Shown in pieces: positions 24,629-32,509 of a DNA stretch of 42,930 nucleotides. Source of the DNA: Nitrospina sp. UBA6727. Lineage in GTDB: Bacteria > Nitrospinota > Nitrospinia > Nitrospinales > VA-1. The notes beneath the pieces were generated by a model that was given only the letters and a program-made list of their open reading frames with translations, searched no databases and was not told the DNA's origin. Position 1 is the first letter of the stretch. Each line of letters starts with the position of its first letter. The stretch lies in contig DKID01000021.1 of NCBI GenBank assembly GCA_002454045.1, forward strand, positions 1-42,930, in the 5' to 3' direction. The position numbers and the translations under genes were made by a program.

Positions 24629-25848
24629 AACTGGTTTGTCAGAAAAGCCGTCAACAAATCGGGCGCGTTGGAAAATGGTTTGCCCGTTTCTAAAAGTCGT
24701 TCGTCGTATTTGCCGTTGCTTCCTGCGGCGGCGACGTTACCGGCATCGGCGTTGACGGCGGCGGGATAAACCAGATAGGGCACCGGCGACCGGTCGTATT
24801 TCATCAACTGTGCGGAACTAACGTGGTTGACCACCACCATCATTTTTATATTTTCCATTGCCTCCATCGCCTGCGCCAAAGGTTTGATGACCGCCGCATC
24901 AAAATCCTCGATCATCAAAATCTTATCGTCGATGTCGCCTTTGAGCGAAACTTCTTCCCCCGCGGCGATGTGCAGAAAAACGACATCTTTGTTTTCTAGT
25001 TCCTTGAGCGCCGCGGAAACTTTTGCGGAATAATCCGTGTCGGAAAATCCGGTCGCCCCCGCCACTTCCACGACATCCATTCCGGTGAGTTTGCCGATTC
25101 CTTTCACCATCAAAGACGCGGAGATTAAGGCCGCGCTTTTTTCATACCGTTCTCGGAAGGACGGCGGGTTGGCGGCTTCGCCGTTGCCCCATAACCAGAT
25201 GCTGTTCACCGCGTCTTTTTTTTCGGCGATGCGTTTTTTGTTGTAGGCGTGGTTATGAAAAATAATTTGCGCCTGATTCATCACGAAAACCAGTTTGCGC
25301 ACCGCGTTTCCCTCTGGCATAAATTGGCGGATTCCTTCGCCGATGAGTTCGTTCGGCGGCGGCAACTTTTCTGCCAGCGGCGGAGTTTTTATAAACATCA
25401 GGTTATGATATCCGCCGCCGTGATGGAACGTAACCGGCGCGTCGACCACTTGTTCTTGCAACGCGTTTATGAGCAGACCAGAATCGGCGCGGGAAAGCCG
25501 CCCGCCGGTATAATCTTTCATCACCATATCGTCGTGGGTGGGCTGCAAGGTGATGAGGTCGCAACAGAGCGCGACCTCATCCGGCGCGGGTTTCACGCCC
25601 AATCCCAGCGCCGAAAGTTGAGCGTGACCCGAAAAATATTTTTTCGGATCGAGACCGAGAAGTCCCAGGCAAGAAACTTCATTTCCCAGATGCAAATCGT
25701 CGGGTATGGTTTGGACGGGCCCGCACGCGGCGTTTCGCGCCAAGGCATCCAGATTAGGAATGTCGGCCAACTGCAAAGGAGTTTGATTATTTTTTTCCGC
25801 GAGCGGCTTGTCCGTCAGACCCGCCACGATAACGATTAGGTGTTTCAT
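24625..25848 (-). CDS. ApgM-family protein lacking catalytic residues (PGM/homoserine-kinase-like pseudoenzyme)
   Basis: 407 residues aligning end to end with archaeal-type cofactor-independent phosphoglycerate mutase and the related 'proposed homoserine kinase' group: TPLQLADIPNLDALA, LLGLDPKKYFSG, NSIWLWGNG, GIGKLTGMDVVEVAGATGFSDTDY, SPVPYLVYP. Yet the alkaline-phosphatase-superfamily site is gone. LDG reads VAG (A9), the GSD nucleophile reads GNE (N56), R of FRCN is C95, DEAGH reads EEVSL (D to E298, H to L302), DH reads NH (N341), and the last His is Y351. I chose the ATG at 25848 because MKHLIVIVAGL is the family N-terminus; the frame is open 40 residues further. It overlaps lysC by 4 bases (ATGA). 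An active gpmA is elsewhere in the window. Confidence 0.85.
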   Translation of the reverse strand: MKHLIVIVAGLTDKPLAEKNNQTPLQLADIPNLDALARNAACGPVQTIPDDLHLGNEVSCLGLLGLDPKKYFSGHAQLSALGLGVKPAPDEVALCCDLITLQPTHDDMVMKDYTGGRLSRADSGLLINALQEQVVDAPVTFHHGGGYHNLMFIKTPPLAEKLPPPNELIGEGIRQFMPEGNAVRKLVFVMNQAQIIFHNHAYNKKRIAEKKDAVNSIWLWGNGEAANPPSFRERYEKSAALISASLMVKGIGKLTGMDVVEVAGATGFSDTDYSAKVSAALKELENKDVVFLHIAAGEEVSLKGDIDDKILMIEDFDAAVIKPLAQAMEAMENIKMMVVVNHVSSAQLMKYDRSPVPYLVYPAAVNADAGNVAAAGSNGKYDERLLETGKPFSNAPDLLTAFLTNQL

Positions 25849-26193
25849 TTTTTTCAGGAGTGAGGGGGATTGAGAATCCGAGTAACCGGGAACCCACGAT
25901 TGTAACTTAATTTTTTCGTTTCCCCAACTTATTGAGAAACCCACGGCGGCGGCGAGACCAAACTTCATCGGCCAGATAGAGTTTGGCGCACGGCGACTTT
26001 CGTAGTAGTCGGCTTGCGGTAAGGTGATACCATGAGCCGCCTCGCCGCGTTACGGTTCGCGATGACGACGAAAACTTCGCGACGATGACGGCGGAAATTT
26101 TTCACGGCGGCGGCGAAAACTTTTCACGACGATGACGGCGGAAAACAACTTCACGATGACAAGTTTGTGGACGGGTGAACTGGGAGGGAAGGG
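25849..26193. other. Divergent spacer between the apgM-like gene and hldD
   Basis: 345 bases. The part next to the apgM-like gene shows no clear Shine-Dalgarno or promoter. The part next to hldD is filled by the tandem repeat at 26056-26160 and ends with a strong GGGAGGGAAGGG before the hldD ATG. No small gene is supported. Confidence 0.6.
26056..26160. repeat. Imperfect tandem repeat, about 4.5 units (copy g of the spacer family)
   Basis: Units start at about 26056, 26076, 26101, 26123 and 26150. The consensus is TTCRCGAYGAYGRCGGCGAAAA, 20-28 bases each. The word GACGATGACGGCGG occurs exactly at 26081-26094 and 26128-26141 and again at 36189-36202. It lies 34 bases before the hldD start. 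Confidence 0.85.
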
Positions 26194-27162
26194 ATGATCG
26201 TCGTTACAGGTGGGGCGGGATTTATAGGCAGTGCTTTGGTGCACGGTCTTAATCGGAAAGGCGTTGCGGATGTATGGGTGGTGGATGAAGTTGACCATCC
26301 TGAAAAGCGGAAAAACTTGGACGCCCTTGCTTACTCGCGATGCGTTGGCAAGGATATTTTTTTGCGGGAAGTCGTGGGCTCAAAACTTCCTCCGTGTTCG
26401 GCGATTTTACACGCGGGCGCTTGCTCCTCGACAACGGAAACTAACGCAACTTATCTCCGCGAAAATAATTTTGAGTACACCCGCTCCCTCGCTCAATACT
26501 GCCTGAAGAAGGATGTGCGTTTCATTTATGCTTCCAGCGCCGCGACTTATGGTGACGGCGGGAATGGGTACTCGGACGACGAATCTCTGTTGGAAACGCT
26601 GGTCCCTCTTAATCTTTACGGAGCCAGCAAGCATCAGTTTGATTTGTGGGCGAAAGACGCCGGCGCGTTGAAGGACATCGTGGGGTTGAAATATTTTAAC
26701 GTGTTCGGTCCGAACGAATATCATAAAGGTGATATGCAAAGTATGGCGCGCAAGGGTTTTTTGCAGGCGCGCGACGCGGGCGCTTTACACTTGTTCAAAT
26801 CTTGCAAGCCCGAATATGGCGACGGGGAACAGGCGCGCGATTTTTTATATGTTCGTGACGCGGTGGCGATGACTTTATTTTTTCTGGAGCGCGAGGATAT
26901 TGGAGGAATCTACAACGTCGGGGCGGGCAAGGCGAGAAGTTGGAACGATTTGGCTTCCGCGGTTTTTAAGGCGATGGATAAAAAAGTGAATATTAAATAT
27001 ATCGAGATGCCAGAATCTATCCGGGAACAATATCAATATCACACTTGCGCCGAAATGGAAAAGATACGGTCGGCGGGATACGCGCAGACGGTCACTTCTT
27101 TGGAGGAAGGAATTTCAGATTACGTTAAAAACTATTTGCTGCCCGACAAGCATCTCGGCTAA
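26194..27162 (+). CDS. hldD: ADP-L-glycero-D-manno-heptose 6-epimerase
   Basis: Epimerises ADP-D,D-heptose to ADP-L,D-heptose, the last step of the LPS inner-core heptose donor. An extended SDR protein of 322 residues: VTGGAGFIGSALV (NADP-binding), HAGACSSTTETN, ASSAATYGDG, YGASKHQFD (the YxxxK pair), GLKYFNVFGPNEYHKGDMQSM and ARDFLYVRDAV are all characteristic of HldD/RfaD. The Shine-Dalgarno is strong. It converges on the hldE-gmhA pair that makes its substrate, so the whole heptose pathway except the GmhB phosphatase is within 3 kb. Confidence 0.96.
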   Translation: MIVVTGGAGFIGSALVHGLNRKGVADVWVVDEVDHPEKRKNLDALAYSRCVGKDIFLREVVGSKLPPCSAILHAGACSSTTETNATYLRENNFEYTRSLAQYCLKKDVRFIYASSAATYGDGGNGYSDDESLLETLVPLNLYGASKHQFDLWAKDAGALKDIVGLKYFNVFGPNEYHKGDMQSMARKGFLQARDAGALHLFKSCKPEYGDGEQARDFLYVRDAVAMTLFFLEREDIGGIYNVGAGKARSWNDLASAVFKAMDKKVNIKYIEMPESIREQYQYHTCAEMEKIRSAGYAQTVTSLEEGISDYVKNYLLPDKHLG

Positions 27163-27188
27163 CCCGCGTCGTTCATGGAGAATCGGGA

Positions 27189-28655
27189 TCAACGGACTTT
27201 TTGCCCCATGATTTTTTCTAAAGTTGCGGTGGTGGAATAGCCTGCGACGACGGGCACAAGTTCAACTCTCGCCCCGTAGCCTTCGACGATTTCTCGGCCG
27301 ACGACTTCATCGATTTTGTAGTCGTTTCCTTTCACCAGAATATCGGGCCTGATTTCGCGGATGAGTTTTTCCGGGGTGGTCTCGTCGAAAAGAATGATGT
27401 AGTCAACGTACTTCAAAGCGGAAAGAATGTCGCCGCGTTCTTTTTCATTTTTGATGGGGCGGTTTCCTCCTTTTAATTTTCTGACAGACTGGTCGGTGTT
27501 GAGTCCGACCACAAGAATATCCCCGAAGGATTTTGCTTTTTGCAGGAACTCGATATGCCCGCCGTGAATAATGTCGAAGCAACCGTTGGTGAGTACCACT
27601 TTTTTATCCGTGCTCTTCGCCATGCTGATGATGGTTTTCAACTCCGCGAGTTTCATGACGGTATGAGAGGCGTGCAACATTTCTTGGTGCAGAAACTCGT
27701 TGATTTCTTCCAAGGTTACCACCGCGGTTCCCACTTTGCCGACGACAACACTGGCGGCCATGTTTGCGAGCCACGCGGCTTCGCGGTAACTGAAACCCAC
27801 GAACACGGCCATGCTAAAAACGCTGATCACCGTGTCGCCGGCGCCGGTAACGTCGAAAACTTCTTTGGCCACGGTGGGGATGGATACGAATTCCTCTTTG
27901 CTTTGATACAGCGACATGCCGTCTTTCCCAAGTGTGATGAGGACGGCTTCCGCCTGCGTCAAGTTCAACAGATATTCGGCGGCGCGGCCCAGGTCTTGTT
28001 TATCCCTAATCTTGATGGGGACCGAGCGCGCCACTTCTCTTTCATTTGGAGTGATGACGGTGGCGCCTTTGTATAGGGAGAAGTCCGAACTTTTGGGATC
28101 GACGATGACCGCTTTTTTTGATTTCTTGGCGCGGCGCAAAATGGTCTTAATAATTTTTTCGGTCAGGATGCCTTTGTGGTAATCGGAGCAGATAATCCCG
28201 TCGACGCCGGGAATAATCTGGTTGATATATTGAATCAACTTTTTTTCAGTTTCCTCGGTGATGGGACGGTTGTCTTCTTTATCAATCCTCAATATCTGCT
28301 GGCTGTGGGCGATGATTCTTATTTTAGAAGTCGTGGGGCGATGAACGAACCGAAAAATTCCTTCGGTTTGAATCGCTCGCTCGTGGATCATTTGTAAAAG
28401 TTTATCGCCTTTTTCATCCTGCCCAATGGCGCCGCAAAGATGAACTTCGCACCCGAGGCCAACCAAGTTATTGGCGACGTTGGCGGCTCCCCCCAAAGCC
28501 AAGTTTTCGGAACGCGTTTCCAGAACGGGGACGGGAGCCTCGGGAGAGATGCGGTTCACCTCGCCCCAGATATATTCGTCCAGAATTAAATCGCCGACGA
28601 TGAGAATTTTCGGTCGGGCATTGTTGTTGAAAAAATATTTAAACTTTTCTTTCAT
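27189..28655 (-). CDS. hldE: Bifunctional heptose-7-phosphate kinase / heptose-1-phosphate adenylyltransferase
   Basis: Two fused domains. A ribokinase-like kinase occupies about 1-320 (ILIVGDLILDEYIWGEVNRISPEAPVPVLE, GGAANVANNLVGLG, DVTGAGDTVISVF). A cytidylyltransferase-like domain occupies about 345-485 (VLTNGCFDIIHGGHIEFLQKAK with the HxGH motif, and the later LVKGNDYKIDEVVGREIVEGYG). 488 residues matches E. coli HldE. It phosphorylates D-glycero-D-manno-heptose 7-phosphate at C1 and later adenylylates it. Its ATG directly abuts the gmhA stop codon, so the two are co-translated. Confidence 0.96.
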   Translation of the reverse strand: MKEKFKYFFNNNARPKILIVGDLILDEYIWGEVNRISPEAPVPVLETRSENLALGGAANVANNLVGLGCEVHLCGAIGQDEKGDKLLQMIHERAIQTEGIFRFVHRPTTSKIRIIAHSQQILRIDKEDNRPITEETEKKLIQYINQIIPGVDGIICSDYHKGILTEKIIKTILRRAKKSKKAVIVDPKSSDFSLYKGATVITPNEREVARSVPIKIRDKQDLGRAAEYLLNLTQAEAVLITLGKDGMSLYQSKEEFVSIPTVAKEVFDVTGAGDTVISVFSMAVFVGFSYREAAWLANMAASVVVGKVGTAVVTLEEINEFLHQEMLHASHTVMKLAELKTIISMAKSTDKKVVLTNGCFDIIHGGHIEFLQKAKSFGDILVVGLNTDQSVRKLKGGNRPIKNEKERGDILSALKYVDYIILFDETTPEKLIREIRPDILVKGNDYKIDEVVGREIVEGYGARVELVPVVAGYSTTATLEKIMGQKVR

Positions 28656-29216
28656 CTACAAATCTTCTTCAATGAGTTCGCAAATTATATGCCCGATGGT
28701 GATATGTACTTCCTGGATTCTAGCCGTGTCGCGGGAAGGGATGACGATGGACAAATTTGCGACCTCGCGGATTTTACCGCCGTCATTCCCCAGCAATCCG
28801 ATGGTCTCCGCGCCGATGGCGTTTGCTTTCTTCAACGCCCGCGCAACATTTTCCGAGTTGCCGCTGGTGCTGATTCCCATCACCGCGTCGTTCTTTTGCG
28901 CCAAGGCTTCGAGTTGTCTTTCAAAAATTGTTGCAAAGCCGTAATCGTTTCCCAAAGCCGTCAGCGCGGACGTGTCAACCGTGAGGGCGATGGCGGGAAT
29001 CGCCCGCCGCTCTTTTTTGAATCTTCCGATCAATTCCGCGGCGATGTGTTGGGAGTCGCCCGCGCTACCGCCGTTGCCCATTAGTATCAACTTGCCGCCT
29101 TTTTGCAGGCGGGCTTTGATGCGGTTCGCGGCTTCGAGAATATCTCCCGCGAGGGTGTCGGCGACGACCCTTTTCAAATCGGCGCTGGAATAAAGAAAAT
29201 CTTTAACTCGTTGCAT
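28656..29216 (-). CDS. gmhA: Sedoheptulose-7-phosphate isomerase
   Basis: First step of ADP-heptose synthesis, converting sedoheptulose 7-phosphate to D-glycero-D-manno-heptose 7-phosphate. A single SIS domain in 186 residues: LMGNGGSAGDSQHIAAELIGRF, ALTVDTSALTALGNDYGF, GISTSGNSENVARAL and the C-terminal EVHITIGHIICELIE, all standard for GmhA. It is first in a two-gene operon with hldE, with no gap between them. No purine-rich ribosome site better than AAGATG is seen before the ATG. Confidence 0.95.
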   Translation of the reverse strand: MQRVKDFLYSSADLKRVVADTLAGDILEAANRIKARLQKGGKLILMGNGGSAGDSQHIAAELIGRFKKERRAIPAIALTVDTSALTALGNDYGFATIFERQLEALAQKNDAVMGISTSGNSENVARALKKANAIGAETIGLLGNDGGKIREVANLSIVIPSRDTARIQEVHITIGHIICELIEEDL

Positions 29217-29271
29217 AGTTCATCTTGCAAAAAATTTCATCGAGAAAACATTTATGGCGTGCGGGATATAT

Positions 29272-29970
29272 TTACAGCAAGCCGCCGTCGGCAAAACTAA
29301 AAAACTCATTGCCCCCGATGATGATGTGGTCAACCATATGTATCCCGATAATTTTCCCGGTTTTGTTCAGCCGGTGGGTAATTTCAAAATCCTGCTGGCT
29401 GGGAGCGGGGTCTCCGCTTGGGTGATTATGGATTAAGGCGAAGGATGCCGCGGATTCCCGAATCGCGGGGATCATGACTTCCCTTGGATGAACGATGCTG
29501 GCATTCAAACTTCCTTCCGAGATGGTCAGGTCTTTAATATATTGCAGTTTGAGATCTAAGAGCACGATTTTCACAATTTCTTTTTTTAGGTTTTTCAGAA
29601 AAGGGGAAAACTGATCTACAAAGGCTTGGCTGGATCTTAGTTTAATTTTTGTGCTTTTGGGTTTTGAAGCCATGCGCTTTCCCACTTCCAAGGCGGCTTT
29701 GATTTGTGCCGCCTTCGCCGCGCCGATGCCTTTTATCTGACACATTTCGGTTACCGTCGCTTGGTCCAGATTTTCCAAAGCGCCAAACGTGTTGAGCAGG
29801 TCGCGGCTTAATTCTACCGCATTTTTTTTTGCGCGCTGGTCGCCGGACCCGATGAGGATTCCCAACAGGTGCGCGTCGGACAAAGTATTGCTTCCATACT
29901 TAATCAATCTTTCGCGCGGGCGTTCGTCTTCTGGCCAGTGCTTTATGGACGTTAAATTTTTTTTTGGCAT
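29272..29970 (-). CDS. radC: RadC family protein (JAB/MPN domain)
   Basis: 232 residues with an N-terminal helix-hairpin-helix-like region (CQIKGIGAAKAAQIKAALEVGKR) and a C-terminal JAB1/MPN metalloprotease-like domain carrying the signature ALIHNHPSGDPAPSQQD, the metal ligands of the family. It opens with the usual KHWPEDERPRERLIKYG. RadC was named as a repair protein, but its biochemical role is unsettled. It lies 17 bases downstream of the UDP-glucuronate decarboxylase on the same strand and upstream of gmhA, in an otherwise envelope-related run. Confidence 0.94.
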   Translation of the reverse strand: MPKKNLTSIKHWPEDERPRERLIKYGSNTLSDAHLLGILIGSGDQRAKKNAVELSRDLLNTFGALENLDQATVTEMCQIKGIGAAKAAQIKAALEVGKRMASKPKSTKIKLRSSQAFVDQFSPFLKNLKKEIVKIVLLDLKLQYIKDLTISEGSLNASIVHPREVMIPAIRESAASFALIHNHPSGDPAPSQQDFEITHRLNKTGKIIGIHMVDHIIIGGNEFFSFADGGLL

Positions 29971-29987
29971 GTTGATGTCCCGGGATT

Positions 29988-30923
29988 TCAGGTTCGCAGT
30001 TGTTCCTTAAAATATTTTAGAGTTGCGCGCAAGCCCTTGTCCAATCCGACCACGGGCTCCCAGTTTAAATATTTTTTTGCGCGGGTGATATCGGGTTGCC
30101 GAATTTTTGGGTCGTCCTCCACCGCGGCGGTGTGGGCGATTCTACTCGCGCTGTTCGTCGCTTGCAAAATTTTATCGGCCATTTCTTTCACCGTCATTTC
30201 ATCGGGACTGCCAAGGTTGACGGGTGCATTCTGGTCTGAAACTAAAAGGCGGTAGATGCCTTCGATGAGATCCGATATGTAGCAAAAGCTTCGCGTCTGC
30301 GAACCTTCTCCGTAAATCGTTACATCTTTTCCCGTGAGCGCCTGTCTTAAAAAATTAGGAATAGCCCGGCCATCATTGATCCTCATGCGTGGCCCATAGG
30401 TATTAAAAATGCGGCTGATCTTGGTGTCGAGCCGATGCGTTCTGTGGTAGGCCATGGTGATGGCTTCGGCGAAACGTTTGGCTTCGTCATAAACACCACG
30501 CGGTCCGATGGGGTTCACGTTGCCCCAATATTTTTCCGGCTGCGGATGAATCAGCGGGTCTCCATAAACTTCGGCGCTGGAAGCGAGAAAGAAAACGGCG
30601 CCTTTGGTTTTTGCCAGACCCAGAGCGTTATGAGTTCCCAACGCGCCGACTTTAAGGGTTTGGATGGGAAAATCCAAATAGTCCATCGGGCTGGCGGGGG
30701 ACGCAAAATGAAGAACGTAATCCAGCGCGCCTTTCACATTGATAAACTCGGAAACGTTGTGTTCCACAAATTGAAACTTATCGCTTTTTATGTCGGCGAT
30801 ATTATCTTTGGACCCGGTAATAAGATTATCCATGCAGACGACTTCATGGTCTTTACGCAGAAGGTATTCGCATAAATGCGAACCGAGAAAACCCGCGCCG
30901 CCGGTGACTAATGTTCTTGGCAT
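29988..30923 (-). CDS. UDP-glucuronate decarboxylase (UDP-xylose synthase type SDR)
   Basis: 311 residues of an extended SDR matching the UXS group: LVTGGAGFLGSHLCEYLL, FASPASPMDYLDFPIQTLKVGALGTHNAL, LASSAEVYGDPLIHPQPEKYWGNVNPIGPRGVYDEAKRF (the YxxxK pair), RIFNTYGPRM, GSQTRSFCYISDLIEG. It would turn UDP-glucuronate into UDP-xylose for surface polysaccharide. I chose the ATG at 30923 (MPRTLVTGG); an upstream frame extension of 66 residues overlaps fmt and lacks homology. It follows fmt by 7 bases, so a def-fmt-UXS-radC operon is likely. Confidence 0.9.
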   Translation of the reverse strand: MPRTLVTGGAGFLGSHLCEYLLRKDHEVVCMDNLITGSKDNIADIKSDKFQFVEHNVSEFINVKGALDYVLHFASPASPMDYLDFPIQTLKVGALGTHNALGLAKTKGAVFFLASSAEVYGDPLIHPQPEKYWGNVNPIGPRGVYDEAKRFAEAITMAYHRTHRLDTKISRIFNTYGPRMRINDGRAIPNFLRQALTGKDVTIYGEGSQTRSFCYISDLIEGIYRLLVSDQNAPVNLGSPDEMTVKEMADKILQATNSASRIAHTAAVEDDPKIRQPDITRAKKYLNWEPVVGLDKGLRATLKYFKEQLRT

Positions 30924-30930
30924 GTTTGTC

Positions 30931-31884
30931 TCAAGATTGATTTGCAACCGGCGTTGGGTCAAACAGGATTCCCCGTTCAATTTTGTAGCCAGCCAAAAAA
31001 CTTTTTGCCGACATACTTTTTTTCCCCTCCGGTTGAAGTTCGGTGATGACCAAACGGTCTTGCCCGGTGCCGACCTCAATGCCCACGCCGGTAACCCGCG
31101 CGACTTGTCCGGGGCTATCATCGGGGGCTCCGCCGGTGACTTGTGCTTTCAATATGCGTAAGCGTTTTTTGTTGAGCAAGGTGTAGGCTCCCGGCCACGG
31201 GGTGAGTCCCCGCACCTGATTCCAAAGGCTGGTGGCGGGCTGTTCCCATTTGACCAACCCTTCTTCCTTTTTCAGTTTCGGCGCATACGTTGCGCGACCG
31301 TGATCTTGCGGGGTGGGCAGCAACGTATTTTCTTCAAGCCGCTTGAGGGTTTCGAGTACCAAAGTTCCCCCCATCTCCGACAAAGTGTCGTGCAGAGTTT
31401 GCGCGTCATCGGTCTTATGAACAGGCGTTTCTTGCGCGAGCAAAATGTCTCCAGTATCCATGCCCTTGTCCATCATTATGGTGGTGACGCCGGTGCGGGT
31501 GTCTCCATTGAGAATAGATCTGTGGATGGGCGCTGCGCCGCGATATTTCGGCAGGAGGGACGAGTGCAGGTTGATGCAGAACTGCTTGGGAATTTCGAGA
31601 AAGGCTGCGCTCAATATTTGCCCGAAAGCAACCACGATGACGGCGTCGGGTTGGTTTTGATTCAGCGACCGGATAAACTCCGGAGCGTTGACCGTTTCGG
31701 GTTGCAGGACGGGAAGACGAAAGTCCAACGCAATTTGTTTCACCGGCGACACGAGAAGTTTCCGCCCCCGCCCCTTTGGCCTGTCGGGCTGGGTGACGAC
31801 TGAGAGTATGGAGTGCGAAGAACAGTGCAGAGTTTTCAGTGTGGGCAACGCGAATTCTGGCGTCCCCATAAATACGATGTTCAT
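30931..31884 (-). CDS. fmt: Methionyl-tRNA formyltransferase
   Basis: Formylates initiator Met-tRNA using 10-formyl-tetrahydrofolate (made by FolD). 317 residues, typical length. It opens MNIVFMGTPEFALPTL, with RPKGRGRKL, the formyl-transfer motif NLHSSLLPKYRGAAPIHRSILNGD, TGVTTIMMDKGMDTGDILL, and the C-terminal domain with GLTPWPGAYT. The ATG overlaps the def stop by 4 bases (ATGA), the classic def-fmt coupling. Confidence 0.96.
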   Translation of the reverse strand: MNIVFMGTPEFALPTLKTLHCSSHSILSVVTQPDRPKGRGRKLLVSPVKQIALDFRLPVLQPETVNAPEFIRSLNQNQPDAVIVVAFGQILSAAFLEIPKQFCINLHSSLLPKYRGAAPIHRSILNGDTRTGVTTIMMDKGMDTGDILLAQETPVHKTDDAQTLHDTLSEMGGTLVLETLKRLEENTLLPTPQDHGRATYAPKLKKEEGLVKWEQPATSLWNQVRGLTPWPGAYTLLNKKRLRILKAQVTGGAPDDSPGQVARVTGVGIEVGTGQDRLVITELQPEGKKSMSAKSFLAGYKIERGILFDPTPVANQS

Positions 31885-32393
31885 GCATCCTGCTCTTTGA
31901 TTTTCTTTTTGAATTTTCGTTTAAGAATGTCGCGCTTCATTTTTCCCAGGTTGTCCCAAAATAAAATTCCGTTCAAATGGTCCATCTCGTGTTGAAAGGC
32001 TCGCGCCAAATATCCGTGGGCTTCTTCGCGGATTTCGTTCCCGTCCAAATCGTAACCTTTGATTTCAATCTGACTGGCGCGGTTCACTTCCGCGACGACA
32101 TCGGGAATGCTCAAGCAACCTTCTTCCCCAAGCGCGCTACCTTCCATGGCGGTGATTTCCGGATTGATCACGGCGATGAGGTTTTCCTTGTCGGTCCCGA
32201 CGCCGATGTTGATCACAAACATGCGGCGCGGCAAACCGATTTGGTTGGCGGCGAGTCCGACCCCCGGCGCGGCGCGGATGGTCTCCACCATATTTCCCGC
32301 GACGGTGACTAACTCGCCGTCGATATTTTCAACGGGCAAACAGGTTTTTCTCAAGACCGGGTCCAAACAATTTTTGATCGTCAGCAATGCCAT
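31881..32393 (-). CDS. def: Peptide deformylase
   Basis: Metallo-hydrolase removing the formyl group from nascent proteins. All three motifs are present in 170 residues: GVGLAANQIG, EEGCLSIPD (metal cysteine) and QHEMDHLNGILF (HExxH). I chose the ATG at 32393 (MALLTIKNCLDPVLRK), the normal N-terminus; the frame is open 23 residues upstream. The lysine-rich tail MKRDILKRKFKKKIKEQDA is common in the group. First gene of the def-fmt pair. Confidence 0.96.
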   Translation of the reverse strand: MALLTIKNCLDPVLRKTCLPVENIDGELVTVAGNMVETIRAAPGVGLAANQIGLPRRMFVINIGVGTDKENLIAVINPEITAMEGSALGEEGCLSIPDVVAEVNRASQIEIKGYDLDGNEIREEAHGYLARAFQHEMDHLNGILFWDNLGKMKRDILKRKFKKKIKEQDA

Positions 32394-32509
32394 ACTTCGT
32401 CTACAAACCTTCCGTGTAAGCCCGGCAAAGCCGGACGATTCTTCGCGCAATATTTTCCACAACGCAAAAGCGCAACGCGAATCCGCAACGCAAAAAGGAG
32501 GATACCACG

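Noticed and set aside
25249..25839. 196-codon plus-strand frame over the apgM-like gene
   Set aside because: The minus-strand frame carries clear family sequence and operon overlap; the plus-strand product shows no recognisable motif.
24625..25848. Annotating this gene as an active phosphoglycerate mutase
   Set aside because: Nucleophile and metal ligands are replaced, and gpmA already provides the activity.
26056..26160. Possible CRISPR array
   Set aside because: Units are adjacent and imperfect with no unique spacers of constant length, and no cas genes are nearby.
27540..28076. 178-codon plus-strand frame over hldE
   Set aside because: Shadow of the well-conserved hldE gene.
32420..32442. 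Small hairpin CCGGC-AAA-GCCGG between lpxK and def as a terminator
   Set aside because: It has a five-base stem with no T-run on either strand, so it does not qualify as a Rho-independent terminator.
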